The position numbers and the translations under genes were made by a program. The notes under the pieces were generated by a model. That model worked only from the letters and a program-made list of their open reading frames with translations, was not told where the DNA came from and searched no databases. Positions 32,064 through 43,282 of a stretch of 64,000 bases of DNA are shown here, one piece after another (position 1 is the stretch's first letter; the number at the start of each line of letters is the position of its first letter). Origin of the DNA: Panacagrimonas sp. (GTDB taxonomy: Bacteria > Pseudomonadota > Gammaproteobacteria > Nevskiales > Nevskiaceae); assembly GCF_020697055.1 (NCBI RefSeq), contig NZ_JAJFBP010000029.1, forward strand, positions 1 through 64,000. The letters run 5' to 3'.

Positions 32064-32765
32064 ATGCCGCACCCCCTGCGAATCGAGCTGCAAGGCGAAG
32101 CACTGGACCTGCACGCCGAGCGCGCGCTGTTCTGGCCGCGCCGGCGCACGCTGATCGTGGCCGACGTGCACCTGGGCAAGGACGCGGTGTTTCGTCGCGC
32201 CGGATTGCCGATTCCGGCAGGCGCTGTCGCGACCGACCTCGCGCGGCTCGAGGCACTGGTCGATCGCTTCGCGCCGGAACGCCTGCTGGTGCTGGGCGAT
32301 CTGCTGCACGCGCCGATCCACGCGAGCGACACGGCGTGGATCGAGCAGGTGAGCGCGTTTCGCGCGCGCCACGCGTCGCTGGCGTTCGACGTGGTGCGCG
32401 GCAATCACGATCGCGCCCCGGAGCGCGTGCCGTCGGCGTGGGGACTGCGCTGGCTCGAAGACGGCGCGCACGAAGCACCGTTCGTGTTCATGCACGACGC
32501 GCGCGACGACGATCGCGGCTACGCGCTGGGCGGACACCTGCACCCGGTGATGCGATTGAACTCGGCGACCGATTCGCTGCGGCTGCCGGTGTTCTGGCTG
32601 CGGGCCGGTTACGGGGTGTTGCCGAGTTTTGGCGGGTTCACGGGCGGGTATCCGATCGGATCGCGCGTAGCGCGAGGCGAACGCGCTTACGCCGCGACGC
32701 CGGAGGGCGTCATCGAAATCGCCTCGACCCGTCGCCGTCGCCCGGGCGAAGCCCGGGGGCGGTGA
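32064..32765 (+). CDS. pdeM: Ligase-associated metallophosphoesterase/endonuclease PdeM
   Basis: 233 residues. Calcineurin-like phosphoesterase with the metal motifs ADVHLGKD (Asp34, His36), LLVLGDLLHAP, VRGNHDRAPE and GGHLHPVM. Belongs to the family encoded with ATP-dependent ligases; the Pseudomonas relative is a manganese-dependent DNA nuclease. The ATG at 32064 follows copy 4 of the repeat; upstream codons of the longer frame overlap the helicase gene and are rejected. Fourth and last gene of the cassette. The C-terminal tail is Arg-rich. Confidence 0.93.
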   Translation: MPHPLRIELQGEALDLHAERALFWPRRRTLIVADVHLGKDAVFRRAGLPIPAGAVATDLARLEALVDRFAPERLLVLGDLLHAPIHASDTAWIEQVSAFRARHASLAFDVVRGNHDRAPERVPSAWGLRWLEDGAHEAPFVFMHDARDDDRGYALGGHLHPVMRLNSATDSLRLPVFWLRAGYGVLPSFGGFTGGYPIGSRVARGERAYAATPEGVIEIASTRRRRPGEARGR

Positions 32766-32787
32766 GCGCAAAAGCCCCGGGCTACCT

Positions 32788-33678
32788 TTATAGGCGCGAC
32801 GCAGAGAACGTATCGCAGCGATTTGGATCGCCGCTCTCGAACCCCGCCTTGAACCAGCGCACGCGCTGCTCCGAGGTGCCGTGCGAGAACGCATCGGGCA
32901 CGACATGGCCCTGCGACTGCTTCTGCAGCCGGTCGTCGCCGATCGCGGTGGCGGTGTTCATCGCCTCCTCGACGTCGCCGGCCTCGAGCCACTGGTGCTT
33001 GGCCTGCGCGACGTTGGCCCACACGCCGGCGTAGCAGTCGGCCTGCAGTTCCTGTCGCACCAGCAGGCCGCCGTCGCCCTGCACTTCCTGTCCGCGCTGG
33101 CGCGCCGCGTTGACCTTGGCCGACACGCCGAGCAGCGTCTGCACGTGGTGGCCGACTTCGTGGGCGATGACGTAGGCGTAGGCGAAGTCGCCACCCCCGC
33201 CCAGGCGCGCCTTCATCTCCTCGAAGAACGACAGGTCGATGTACACCTCGTGATCGCCCGGGCAGTAGAACGGCCCGGACGCGGAACTGGCGCTGCCGCA
33301 GGCGGTGTTCACGCCGCCGCTGAACAGATTGAGCTTGGGCGCCGCGTAGGTCTGCCCGGACGCCTGGAAGATCGGCCCCCACGCGTCCTCGGTTTCCCCG
33401 AGGATCACGCTGACGAATTCCGCGGTCTCGTCGCCGGCCGGCGGCGCCTGTCCTTCCTGTTGCTGCGGCACGCCGCCGCCGTCGCCCTGCATCTGCGCGA
33501 CCATGCCGAGCATCTCGAGCGGGTTCTTGCCCAGGATCAGGCCGATCACGACGACGACGGCGATGCCGCCGAGACCCAGGCCGCCCCCGCCGCCGAACGG
33601 CATGCGGCCACGACCCCCGCCCCCACTGCCGCGCATGTCCACGACGTTGTCGCTGCGACGTCCGACTTTCCAGCGCAT
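32788..33678 (-). CDS. Neutral zinc metallopeptidase, YpfJ family
   Basis: 296 residues. Gly-rich N terminus and one membrane helix (about 33-50, LGGIAVVVVIGLILG). A luminal domain follows with AYVIAHEVGHHVQ, carrying the HExxH zinc site, and QADCYAGVWANVA, which may give the third ligand. Matches the KPN_02809/YpfJ putative metalloprotease family in length and motifs. Cellular role unknown. Confidence 0.88.
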   Translation of the reverse strand: MRWKVGRRSDNVVDMRGSGGGGRGRMPFGGGGGLGLGGIAVVVVIGLILGKNPLEMLGMVAQMQGDGGGVPQQQEGQAPPAGDETAEFVSVILGETEDAWGPIFQASGQTYAAPKLNLFSGGVNTACGSASSASGPFYCPGDHEVYIDLSFFEEMKARLGGGGDFAYAYVIAHEVGHHVQTLLGVSAKVNAARQRGQEVQGDGGLLVRQELQADCYAGVWANVAQAKHQWLEAGDVEEAMNTATAIGDDRLQKQSQGHVVPDAFSHGTSEQRVRWFKAGFESGDPNRCDTFSASRL

Positions 33679-33719
33679 GAGCGTGCTCCTGATTTTCGGA
33701 GGTTGAGTCTACTAGCCGC

Positions 33720-33798
33720 GGCGGGATGCGCTTCGCTTGCCCGCCCTACCTATACACCCCCAATCCGGTTGGGCGTGAAAGCGAAGCGCATCCCCGCC
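33720..33798. repeat. GGCGGGATGCGC inverted pair
   Basis: GATGCGCTTCGCTT (33725-33738) is perfectly complementary to 33779-33792, with flanking GGCGG and CCCGCC completing the arms. It lies between ypfJ and tgt just after the tgt stop and may serve as a 3' end element. Same 12-mer family as 26426-26450. Confidence 0.75.
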
Positions 33799-33799
33799 T

Positions 33800-36069
<2,270 letters not shown>

Positions 36070-36085
36070 TTTGAGGGAGGTGGGG

Positions 36086-36431
36086 ATGCGGTTTTCGATT
36101 CGAGGCGAGACGCGCTCGCGGCGTCAGCCATTGATCGCGTTTGCTGGGCGCGGCGTTGGCGCTGGCGCCCGTCGTGCTGGACGCGCGCGGTTCGACGACG
36201 CTGAATGCGGCCGAGGCGCGTGACCATGTCGGCGAGCACGCGAAGGTGTGCGGCCAAGTGGCAAGCACCCGATACGCAGAGGATCGCAACGGCGCACCGA
36301 CCTTCCTGAATCTGGACCCGCCGTATCCGCGTCAGATCTTTACGGCCTTGGTCTGGGGTGAAGACCGAATGAAGCGGATCCATTCCAAGCCTTCTCATAT
36401 CCGCCGTGAATCTGAGCGGCCGGACAGTTAG
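36086..36431 (+). pseudogene. Broken OB-fold secreted protein
   Basis: Good GAGGGAGG ribosome-binding site before ATG 36086, which reads MRFSIRGETRSRRQPLIAF and then leaves frame. From about 36141 a second frame continues with a hydrophobic signal-like LLGAALALAP and then HVGEHAKVCGQVASTRYAE and FLNLDPPYPRQIFTALVWGED, typical of small OB-fold nucleic-acid-binding-like proteins. After EDRMK the similarity stops and the frame ends shortly after. So both a frameshift near 36135 and a C-terminal truncation are present. Probably a decaying gene. Confidence 0.6.
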
Positions 36432-36553
36432 GTAACAGAGTCGAGAGACATAAGTAACCGTGGCCTTCGGCGGTACCCGAGGAGTTCGGAGTTCCACGCA
36501 GCGGGCCGCGACCGAGGCATCATCCTCCCGGCCTCACGCCCCCGTCCCATCCC

Positions 36554-37249
36554 ATGCACCCCGCCTTCCCCCACATCCAAGCCTGCGTCTTCGACGCCTA
36601 CGGCACCCTCCTCGACTTCAACTCCGCCGCGGCGCAGGCGCGCGACGTCCTCGGCGATCGCGCGGACCGACTGTCGGAGCTCTGGCGCGCCAAGCAGCTG
36701 CAGTACACCTGGCTGCGATCGCTGATGGGCACCTACGCGCCGTTCTTGCAGGTCACCGGCGAGGCGCTGGACCATTCGCTGGAGACGCTGGGCATCGACG
36801 ACGCCGCGTTGCGATCGCGCCTGATGCAGCTCTATCGCGAGCTCGCGCCGTTCGCCGACGTGATGGACACGCTCGGCGCATTGCGCGCGGCCGGTCTGCG
36901 CACCGCGATCCTCACCAACGGCTCGCAGGAGATGATCGACGCCACCTGCGCGCATGCGGGCATCACGCCGCTGCTGGACGCGATCCTGTCGGTCGACGAC
37001 GTCGGCATCTACAAGCCGCATCCGAGCGTCTACGAGCTGGCCTGCACGCGCCTGGGTGTGACCCGCGATCGGATCGCGTTCGTCTCGTCCAACGGCTGGG
37101 ACGCCGCGGGCGCGGCGCAGTTCGGGTTTCGCGTGATCTGGTGCAATCGCTACGGGCAGCGCGAGGAACACCTGCCCGGCCATCCGCACGTCGAGATCCG
37201 GTCGCTGACCGAGATCCCGGCGCTGCTCGGCGTGGGCGCGACGCCATGA
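36554..37249 (+). CDS. Haloacid dehalogenase, type II-like
   Basis: 231 residues. HAD-superfamily hydrolase with nucleophile Asp in CVFDAYGTLLDF, AILTNGSQEMID (motif II), the Lys in VGIYKPHPSVYEL and VSSNGWDAAGAAQFGF. This SSNGWD motif is the mark of (S)-2-haloacid dehalogenases, which convert 2-haloalkanoates to hydroxyacids. Overlaps the next gene by 4 bases. In many genomes such genes are housekeeping phosphatase-like enzymes, so the halogenated substrate is only inferred. Confidence 0.9.
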   Translation: MHPAFPHIQACVFDAYGTLLDFNSAAAQARDVLGDRADRLSELWRAKQLQYTWLRSLMGTYAPFLQVTGEALDHSLETLGIDDAALRSRLMQLYRELAPFADVMDTLGALRAAGLRTAILTNGSQEMIDATCAHAGITPLLDAILSVDDVGIYKPHPSVYELACTRLGVTRDRIAFVSSNGWDAAGAAQFGFRVIWCNRYGQREEHLPGHPHVEIRSLTEIPALLGVGATP

Positions 37250-37674
37250 CCACGCGAAAAGGCCGGTGCCTGTGCGGTGCCGTCGCGTACACGGTCGACG
37301 TCGATCCGCTGGTCGTGCGGATCTGCTGGTGCCGCGACTGCCAGCGCCTGTCGGCGAACGGCACCGTGAACATGGTGGTGCCGACGTCGGCGCTCGCGGT
37401 GACCGGTGCGCTGGCGTCGTACCAAAGCCGCGCCGACAGCGGCAACCTGCTGACGCGCGAGTTCTGCCCGACCTGCGGCACGCACCTGTTCTCGCAAGCG
37501 GACGTGCGGCCGCAGTTCCGGGTGGTGCGCACCGGCACGCTCGAGGATCCGGCGTCGGTGAAGCCGGGTGTGAACATCTGGGCGGCCAGTGCACCGGGCT
37601 GGGCGTGCCTCGATCCGGCGCTCGAGCGCGTCGAGGGGCAGCCGTTGCCGCCGGCTGCGCCACGCGCGTCCTGA
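37246..37674 (+). CDS. GFA (CENP-V-like) zinc-binding protein
   Basis: 142 residues. Cysteine pattern of the GFA family: GRCLCGAV, CWCRDCQRLS and CPTCGTHLFS, binding zinc. Family members include the glutathione-dependent formaldehyde-activating enzyme and many of unknown role; the name is no proof of activity. Starts in the stop of the haloacid dehalogenase gene (ATGA) and is likely co-translated. Confidence 0.88.
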   Translation: MTTRKGRCLCGAVAYTVDVDPLVVRICWCRDCQRLSANGTVNMVVPTSALAVTGALASYQSRADSGNLLTREFCPTCGTHLFSQADVRPQFRVVRTGTLEDPASVKPGVNIWAASAPGWACLDPALERVEGQPLPPAAPRAS

Positions 37675-37778
37675 TCGATCGGCGAGCGCGTTCGGCGGTG
37701 CGCTTCGCTTTCCCGCCCTACCAAGGACCGGTGATGCATCCCGCCGTAGCAGCACCCGTGGCACTGCGCACCGCGGGC

Positions 37779-38240
37779 TCAGTCCGCCTTGGTCTCCCTC
37801 ACGCCCTTGACGTTGCCTTCCGTTCGATCGCGCGTCGGTCGCGCTACCTGTCGCCGCGCGGCGTCGTACATCGCGAAATACATGCGGTCGCCTTCCGCCC
37901 ATCCGTCAAGCTGGTAGGTCTCGCCGGCGGCGCAGTCGACCCACACCCGGACACCGGCGGTGCGGATGTCGACGTAACCCACCAGGCCAATCTCGTGCAG
38001 GCCCGGCTTCAGCGTCACCTCGACGGGATATTGAAGGCCCATCGACGGCTTGCCGAGCGACTTGCCGTCCACCGACGCAATCAGGACGTTCGGTGCCGCG
38101 TGCAGCTTGCCCTTGATCAGCACCGCTTCGGCGGCCGAAGGTGCCGATCCTTCGTAGACCTGCTCCTTGCGCGGCGGGATGACGCACGCGCCGAGGAACA
38201 GTGTGAACACCGTGACGAACGACAACGCACACCGGGTCAT
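37779..38240 (-). CDS. Putative outer-membrane lipoprotein
   Basis: 153 residues from ATG 38240, preceded by GGAGG. Signal peptide with a lipobox LGAC ending at residue 20 (FVTVFTLFLGACVIPP). The mature part has a PEGA-like pattern (VLIASVDGKSLGK, YPVEVTLKPGLHEIGLVGY, VDCAAGETYQLDGWAEGDRMYFAMYD). Function unknown. Convergent with the GFA gene, divergent from the small secreted protein. Confidence 0.7.
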   Translation of the reverse strand: MTRCALSFVTVFTLFLGACVIPPRKEQVYEGSAPSAAEAVLIKGKLHAAPNVLIASVDGKSLGKPSMGLQYPVEVTLKPGLHEIGLVGYVDIRTAGVRVWVDCAAGETYQLDGWAEGDRMYFAMYDAARRQVARPTRDRTEGNVKGVRETKAD

Positions 38241-38311
38241 TTCAACCTCCTCCCAGAGATGGGCGAGCACCCGGCCCGCCCGATTTGCAACGGCGTGATT
38301 CGATCGTACCG

Positions 38312-38341
38312 TCGAATCCTAGGGCGTCACCGAGGATTCGA
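38312..38341. promoter_or_regulatory. Inverted repeat TCGAATCCT / AGGATTCGA
   Basis: Perfect 9-bp arms (38312-38320 and 38333-38341) with a 12-base spacer in the divergent region between the lipoprotein gene and the small secreted protein gene. It could be an operator; no known regulator consensus is recognised. Confidence 0.35.
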
Positions 38342-38417
38342 TGTTTCGGTGGGCGCCCGCGCTCCGGTCGCACCGCCCGGCGATCCGGCCGTCCGAGTCA
38401 CCAAGGAGACCGCTCGA

Positions 38418-38642
38418 ATGCTCCGCCTGACCCTCGCCCTGGCGTTCGCGTTTGCCCTCGCCGTCGCCTACGCGCTCTGGCCGGTCTGCGTGCCGCTGTC
38501 GGCCGACGCTACGGCCGCGTTCGTCGATCCGCCGATCGCCGAACGCACCGACACGATGCTGTGGGGCCGCATGTTCCAGCTGCGCGACGACGGGCAGTGG
38601 CAGCAGTGCAAGACCCGTATCGCGCGCGCGTTCTTCTTCTAG
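38418..38642 (+). CDS. Small secreted or membrane-anchored protein
   Basis: 74 residues, start preceded by AAGGAG. N-terminal hydrophobic segment (LRLTLALAFAFALAVAYAL, residues 2-20), then a short hydrophilic tail with TDTMLWGRMFQLRDDGQWQQCKTRIARAFFF, containing two Cys (one at the end of the helix, one in QQCKT). Unrecognised. The following aminotransferase is 61 bases downstream. Confidence 0.55.
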   Translation: MLRLTLALAFAFALAVAYALWPVCVPLSADATAAFVDPPIAERTDTMLWGRMFQLRDDGQWQQCKTRIARAFFF

Positions 38643-38703
38643 CGTCCACGCCGCGAGCCTCGGCTATGCTGCGCGCCGGGTGCAGCAGCAAGGGAGCGCG
38701 CGG

Positions 38704-40083
38704 ATGTCCTCGACGACACACCCCCCGGGCGTGACCGTCATCGCCGACAGGCCACGCGGTCGCGCGGTACGCGAGGCCCTGATCGCGCGGCGCCGCAACG
38801 GCCACCCGCTCGGCGCCGAGCACCTCGCGCTCGAGCAGATCAAGACGGTCGACATTCCCGAGAAGATCTATTTCGAGCGCGCGTCGGGCGCCGTCATCAC
38901 CGATGCAGCGGGCCACGACTACATCGACCTGATCATGGGCTTCGGCGCCCATCTGCTCGGGCATCGCCCGCCGGCGGTCGAGGCCGCGGTGCGCAAGCAG
39001 CTGGGCAACGGCTGGCACTTCGGTCTGAGCAATACGCTGCAGGGCGAGCACGCGCGGCGCATCGCCGGACTGGGGCTCGGCGAGCAGACCAAGATCCTCT
39101 ACTGCGGCTCGGGCAGTGAGGCGACGCTGTACGCCTGCCGCGTCGCGCGCGGCTTCACCGGCCGCACGCGGATCGGCATCTTCGACGGCAGCTACCACGG
39201 CAGCCACGACTACGCGCTGGTGCGGGCCGACACCGCGGGCAGCTCGCCGGAGCGCTCGGCCAGCACGATCTTCGGCGCGGGTGTTCCGGAGACGATCCGT
39301 TCGGACACGATGCGCGCGCTGCCGTTTCGCGACGAGCGCGCGTTCGACCTGATCCGCCGCGACGCGAACGATCTCGCCGCGGTGCTCGTGCAGCCGGTGC
39401 AGAACAACCTGCCGCGGATGGACAGCGGCTGGTTTCTCGAAGGGCTGCGCGCCGTCTGCAATGAGACCGGCGTGCTGCTGATCTTCGACGAGGTCGTCAC
39501 CGGGCTGCGCATCGGCCATCGCGGCGCGCAGGGGCATTTCGGCGTTGCGCCCGACCTGACCTGCTACGGCAAGGCGATCGGCGGCGGGCTGCCGGTCGGT
39601 GCGCTGGCGGGACGGCCGGCGATCATGGACCTGTTCCCGAAGTCGCACGCCGAGGGCGGCGTGTTCTCCAGCGGGACGTTCAACGCCAACCCGCTGACGA
39701 TGGCGGCAGGCCTGGCGACGCTGGACGTCGTCGAATCGACGAAGGACACGCTGTACGCCGAGCTCGAGCGCAAGGCGGATCGGCTGGCCGCGCGCGTCAA
39801 CCGCTTCGCCGAGCAGCGGCAGATCGCGGTGCGGATGATGAACGCGGGCTCGATGCTGCACCTGGGCTTCGAGAAGGCGCTGGCCAACAACGCCTGGGAC
39901 CGCAGGGCGCCCACGCCGGAACAGACCGACGATTTCTTCCTGCACATGCTGGCGCAGGGCGTGCTGATGCCGGCCAGCCGCATGACGCTGATCTCGGCCG
40001 CGCATTCGGATGCGCAGATCGAGACGGTGGGCGATGCCATCGTGCGGACGCTCGACGCAATGCGCGAGGACGGCCTGGTCTAG
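38704..40083 (+). CDS. HemL-like class III aminotransferase
   Basis: 459 residues. Fold type I PLP enzyme of the glutamate-1-semialdehyde aminomutase group. IDLIMGFGAHLLGHRPPAV, ILYCGSGSEATLYACRVAR (phosphate binding), LLIFDEVVTGLRIGHRGAQG and the PLP-lysine in LTCYGKAIGGGLPVGA are clear. The Asn-Pro-Leu-rich SGTFNANPLTMAAGLA is also typical. Not the housekeeping HemL by context, so its substrate may be another amino-acid semialdehyde or amine. Confidence 0.85.
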   Translation: MSSTTHPPGVTVIADRPRGRAVREALIARRRNGHPLGAEHLALEQIKTVDIPEKIYFERASGAVITDAAGHDYIDLIMGFGAHLLGHRPPAVEAAVRKQLGNGWHFGLSNTLQGEHARRIAGLGLGEQTKILYCGSGSEATLYACRVARGFTGRTRIGIFDGSYHGSHDYALVRADTAGSSPERSASTIFGAGVPETIRSDTMRALPFRDERAFDLIRRDANDLAAVLVQPVQNNLPRMDSGWFLEGLRAVCNETGVLLIFDEVVTGLRIGHRGAQGHFGVAPDLTCYGKAIGGGLPVGALAGRPAIMDLFPKSHAEGGVFSSGTFNANPLTMAAGLATLDVVESTKDTLYAELERKADRLAARVNRFAEQRQIAVRMMNAGSMLHLGFEKALANNAWDRRAPTPEQTDDFFLHMLAQGVLMPASRMTLISAAHSDAQIETVGDAIVRTLDAMREDGLV

Positions 40084-40141
40084 GTTCGGGTCGGGTTCGG
40101 GTTCGGGTTCGGGTTCGGGTTCGGGTTCGGGTTCGGGTTCG
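40084..40141. repeat. Hexanucleotide tandem repeat (GGGTTC)8
   Basis: Immediately after the aminotransferase stop codon: one imperfect unit, then eight perfect GGGTTC copies (40093-40140). It is in the 193-base space between convergent aminotransferase and rlmH genes. Copy-number change would not alter the aminotransferase, but would change a downstream frame on the minus strand reading Glu-Pro repeats. Confidence 0.9.
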
Positions 40142-40276
40142 TCGCAAGTGGGCCTCACGTCCGCGCTGGGTTTCGACACACGCTCGATCCCCATTTCGCA
40201 AATCAACAGCGCTTCGAACTTCTGGAGCAGTTCCAGCGCGAACGACAGCGCGAGCACGAGAACCGCGCGCGTCTCC

Positions 40277-40750
40277 TCAGGCCCGGTGATACGGATGGTT
40301 CGCCGTGAGGCTCCACGCCCGATACAGCTGCTCGGCCACCAGCACCCGCACCAGCGCATGCGGCAGCGTCAGCTTCGACAGCGACCAGCGCTCGTCGGCG
40401 CTCGCGAGCACGTCGCTCGAATGTCCGTCGGGTCCGCCGACCAGCAGCGCGACGTCGCGGCCGTTCCGCATCCAGACCTTCAGGCGTGCGGCCAGATCGG
40501 TGCTGCTCCAGGCGGATCCGCGTTCGTCGAGCATGATGCGGTGATGGTCGCGCGTGCGCTCGAGCAACTTGGATCCTTCGGCCTGCTTGGCGCGTTCGGG
40601 ATCGGGATTCTTGTCGCCGCGCGGTGCCAGCGGCAGCTCGACCAGTTCGAGCTTGAGTTCCTTCCGGGGCAGCCGCTGCGCGTAGTCCTGGAAGCCCGCG
40701 TCGACCCAGGCCGGCATGCGCGTGCCGATCGCGACTAGACGCAGCTTCAC
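40277..40750 (-). CDS. rlmH: 23S rRNA (pseudouridine-1915-N3)-methyltransferase
   Basis: 157 residues. SPOUT methyltransferase with LVAIGTRMPAWVDAGFQDY at the N terminus and the knot signature LLVGGPDGHS. The C-terminal SKLTLPHALVRVLVAEQLYRA carries the family's conserved end, and the last residues NHPYHR match the usual C terminus. Follows rsfS by 157 bases that contain a palindromic repeat. Confidence 0.95.
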   Translation of the reverse strand: MKLRLVAIGTRMPAWVDAGFQDYAQRLPRKELKLELVELPLAPRGDKNPDPERAKQAEGSKLLERTRDHHRIMLDERGSAWSSTDLAARLKVWMRNGRDVALLVGGPDGHSSDVLASADERWSLSKLTLPHALVRVLVAEQLYRAWSLTANHPYHRA

Positions 40751-40821
40751 GGGGATGCGATCACGGTCATCGGGTCCAAAGTCAACAAAACGCAGCGCGG
40801 GAAAGCGGCCGCATCGCGGCC

Positions 40822-40862
40822 GCGCATCCCGCCGATGGCACCTGCGCTGCGGCGGGATGCGC
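40822..40862. repeat. GGCGGGATGCGC-family inverted pair
   Basis: GCGCATCCCGCC (40822-40833) and its exact complement (40851-40862) with a 17-base spacer, in the rsfS-rlmH gap. The same 12-mer unit is at 26426-26450 and 33720-33731, here with arms in the reverse order. Confidence 0.75.
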
Positions 40863-40907
40863 TTGACTTTCCCGCCCTACGATCGCGGTGACGCGCACGC
40901 GCCTGGA

Positions 40908-41306
40908 TCAGCGGGCCGCCACCTTCTGCGGCGGCGCCTCGCTCATGTCCCACAACTTCTCGAGCTGGTAGAACGCGCGCGCCTGCAGCTGCATCACGTG
41001 CACCACCGCATCGCCCAGATCCACCAGCACCCATTCGGATTCATCCAGGCCTTCGACTCCGCGGGGCTGATGTCCTGCGTCCTTGTATTTCTCGACCACG
41101 GCTTGCGCGATCGATTTGACGTGACGATTCGAAGTACCGGTACAGATGATCATCGTGTCGGTGATCGTGGTCAGGCCACGCACGTCGAGCACGGTGATGT
41201 CCTTGGCTTTGAGGTCCTCCAGTGCGACCAGCGCGAGCTGGACCACCGGATCGTCGTGATGCGTTGCAGAGGAAGCAGCTTCAGTCTTTTGCGGGGTCTT
41301 CGTCAT
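40908..41306 (-). CDS. rsfS: Ribosomal silencing factor
   Basis: 132 residues. RsfS/Iojap family protein that binds uL14 and blocks subunit joining in nutrient limitation. Motifs [38 protein letters not shown] and [14 protein letters not shown] are diagnostic. Start overlaps the nadD end by 26 bases, an operon arrangement (nadD-rsfS-rlmH) that is widely conserved. Confidence 0.96.
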   Translation of the reverse strand: MTKTPQKTEAASSATHHDDPVVQLALVALEDLKAKDITVLDVRGLTTITDTMIICTGTSNRHVKSIAQAVVEKYKDAGHQPRGVEGLDESEWVLVDLGDAVVHVMQLQARAFYQLEKLWDMSEAPPQKVAAR

Positions 41307-41949
41307 GGGTCAGGAAGTCGATGTCCTCGGTGGTGAATGAATCGATGACGGCCTGGGGCACCAGGCCGCGGATGGAGCGCCCGGCTTTCAGCAAGCCGCG
41401 CACCCGTGTTGAAGAGATCGCCAGCGGCGGCAGCGCCGCGCTCATCAACAGACCCGCGCGCCGGCTTTTCAAGGCCTTGGGATCGGTGACGCGCTTGTCG
41501 CGCCACCAGGCGTCCACTTGCGGCGAGCGCGCGGCGGTGGCGTCCGCGCGTTCCACGAACACCAGGTGCGCAAGCTGCGGGATCTCCTGCCAGCGATGCC
41601 AGGTGTGGAACTGGTTGGCCGCGTCGTCGCCCAGCAGCAGCACCAGGCTCGCGTCGTCCGGCAGTTCGGCGCGCAGGCTCGCCAGCGTGTCGTAGGTGTA
41701 GCTGCGGCCGTCGCGCCGCACTTCGCGGTCGTCCACCACCAATCCGGGCTCGCCGGCGCAGGCCAGCTGCACCCACTGCAGGCGTCGTCGCGCCGACACG
41801 CCGGGGCGATCGCGATGCGGCGGCTCGCCGGCGGGGATCACGTGCACGCGATCCAGCCCCAGGCGCTCGCGCAGTTCGATCGCGAGCCGCAGGTGACCGT
41901 GGTGTATCGGGGAGAACGTGCCGCCGAAGATTCCGACGGCGGTCGTCAT
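41281..41949 (-). CDS. nadD: Nicotinate-nucleotide adenylyltransferase
   Basis: 222 residues. Converts nicotinate mononucleotide to deamido-NAD in NAD synthesis. N-terminal [15 protein letters not shown] contains the HxGH-type nucleotidyltransferase motif; [20 protein letters not shown] at the C terminus is the second ATP-binding motif. 37 bases downstream of proA. Confidence 0.94.
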   Translation of the reverse strand: MTTAVGIFGGTFSPIHHGHLRLAIELRERLGLDRVHVIPAGEPPHRDRPGVSARRRLQWVQLACAGEPGLVVDDREVRRDGRSYTYDTLASLRAELPDDASLVLLLGDDAANQFHTWHRWQEIPQLAHLVFVERADATAARSPQVDAWWRDKRVTDPKALKSRRAGLLMSAALPPLAISSTRVRGLLKAGRSIRGLVPQAVIDSFTTEDIDFLTHDEDPAKD

Positions 41950-41986
41950 GCCGTCGCAGCGCTGGGGACCAAGAGCGGGATCGTCT

Positions 41987-43282
41987 TCAGCGGACGTGTC
42001 CGTCGCCCAGCACGACCCACTTCTGCGAAGTCAGGCCTTCGAGGCCGACCGGACCCCGCGCGTGGAACTTGTCGGTGCTGATGCCGATCTCGGCGCCCAG
42101 CCCGTATTCGTAGCCGTCGGCGAAGCGCGTCGAGGCGTTGACCATCACCGACGACGAATCGACCTCGCGCAGGAAGCGGCGGATGTTGGAGTAGCTCTCG
42201 CTGACGATCGCATCGGTGTGGGCCGAACCGTAGCGCGTGATGTGGTCGATGGCCTCGTCGAGGCCGTCGACGATCTTCACCGCGAGGATCGGCGCGAGGA
42301 ACTCCTCGCTCCAGTCCGACTCGGACGCCGGACGCGCGAAGCTGAGGATCTGGCGCGTGCGTTCGCAGGCGCGCAGCTCCACGCCCGCTTCGCTGTAGAT
42401 GCGGCCGAGTTCCGGCAGCACCTTGGCGGCGATCGGCGAATCGACCAGCAGCGTCTCCATCGTGTTGCAGGTGCCGTAGCGCTGCGTCTTGGCGTTGACC
42501 GCCACCGCGATCGCCTTGTCGATGTCCGCATCGCGGTCGATGAACACGTGGCAGTTGCCGTCCAGGTGCTTGATCACCGGCACGCGCGCGTTGTTGGAGA
42601 CCGCCGACACCAGGCCCTTGCCGCCGCGCGGGATCACCACGTCGATGTATTCGGGCATCGACACCATCTCGCCGACGGTGCGGCGATCGGTGATGTCGAG
42701 CACCTGCGCCGCGTCCTCTGGCAGGCCGGCCTTGCGCAGCGCGCGCTGGATGCACCGCGCGATCGCCTGGTTCGAATTCATCGCCTCCGAGCCGCCGCGC
42801 AGGATGCAGGCGTTGCCCGACTTCAGGCACAGGCTGGCGGCGTCCGCCGTCACGTTGGGACGCGACTCGAAGATGATCCCGACGACGCCGAGGGGCACGC
42901 GCATGCGGCCCACCTGGATGCCGGACGGGCGCAGGCGCAGGTCGGTGATCTCGCCCACAGGATCGGCGAGGTTGGCCACCTGCAGCACACCGTCGGCCAT
43001 CGCGCCGATGCGATCGTCGTTGAGCTCGAGCCGATCGAGCAGCGCGGCGTCGAGCTTGGCCGCCTTGCCCGCGCGCATGTCCTTTTCGTTGGCGGCCAGG
43101 ATGCTCGACGACTCGTCCAGCAGCGTCTGTCCGAGCGCGAACAGGCAGGCGTTCTTGAGGCCGGAGTCGGCCCGCGCCATGTCGCGGCTGGCGGCGCGTG
43201 CACGCTCGCCCTTCTCGCGCATGTAGTCGGCGATCTCGTCCTTGCCCCCGCGGGCCCTGCTGGTCACTGCTTGCGCGTTCAT
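41987..43282 (-). CDS. proA: Gamma-glutamyl phosphate reductase
   Basis: 431 residues. NADPH-dependent second step of proline synthesis. [28 protein letters not shown] and the active-site Cys in [14 protein letters not shown] identify ProA, with [20 protein letters not shown] near the C terminus. Start at 43282 overlaps the holA stop (ATGA). ProB is not in the window. Confidence 0.96.
   Translation of the reverse strand: MNAQAVTSRARGGKDEIADYMREKGERARAASRDMARADSGLKNACLFALGQTLLDESSSILAANEKDMRAGKAAKLDAALLDRLELNDDRIGAMADGVLQVANLADPVGEITDLRLRPSGIQVGRMRVPLGVVGIIFESRPNVTADAASLCLKSGNACILRGGSEAMNSNQAIARCIQRALRKAGLPEDAAQVLDITDRRTVGEMVSMPEYIDVVIPRGGKGLVSAVSNNARVPVIKHLDGNCHVFIDRDADIDKAIAVAVNAKTQRYGTCNTMETLLVDSPIAAKVLPELGRIYSEAGVELRACERTRQILSFARPASESDWSEEFLAPILAVKIVDGLDEAIDHITRYGSAHTDAIVSESYSNIRRFLREVDSSSVMVNASTRFADGYEYGLGAEIGISTDKFHARGPVGLEGLTSQKWVVLGDGHVR

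Noticed and set aside
40084-40276. Minus-strand gene reading hydrophobic residues then Glu-Pro repeats
   Set aside because: No good start or family match; the frame runs on antisense to the aminotransferase, so it is left as a finding only.
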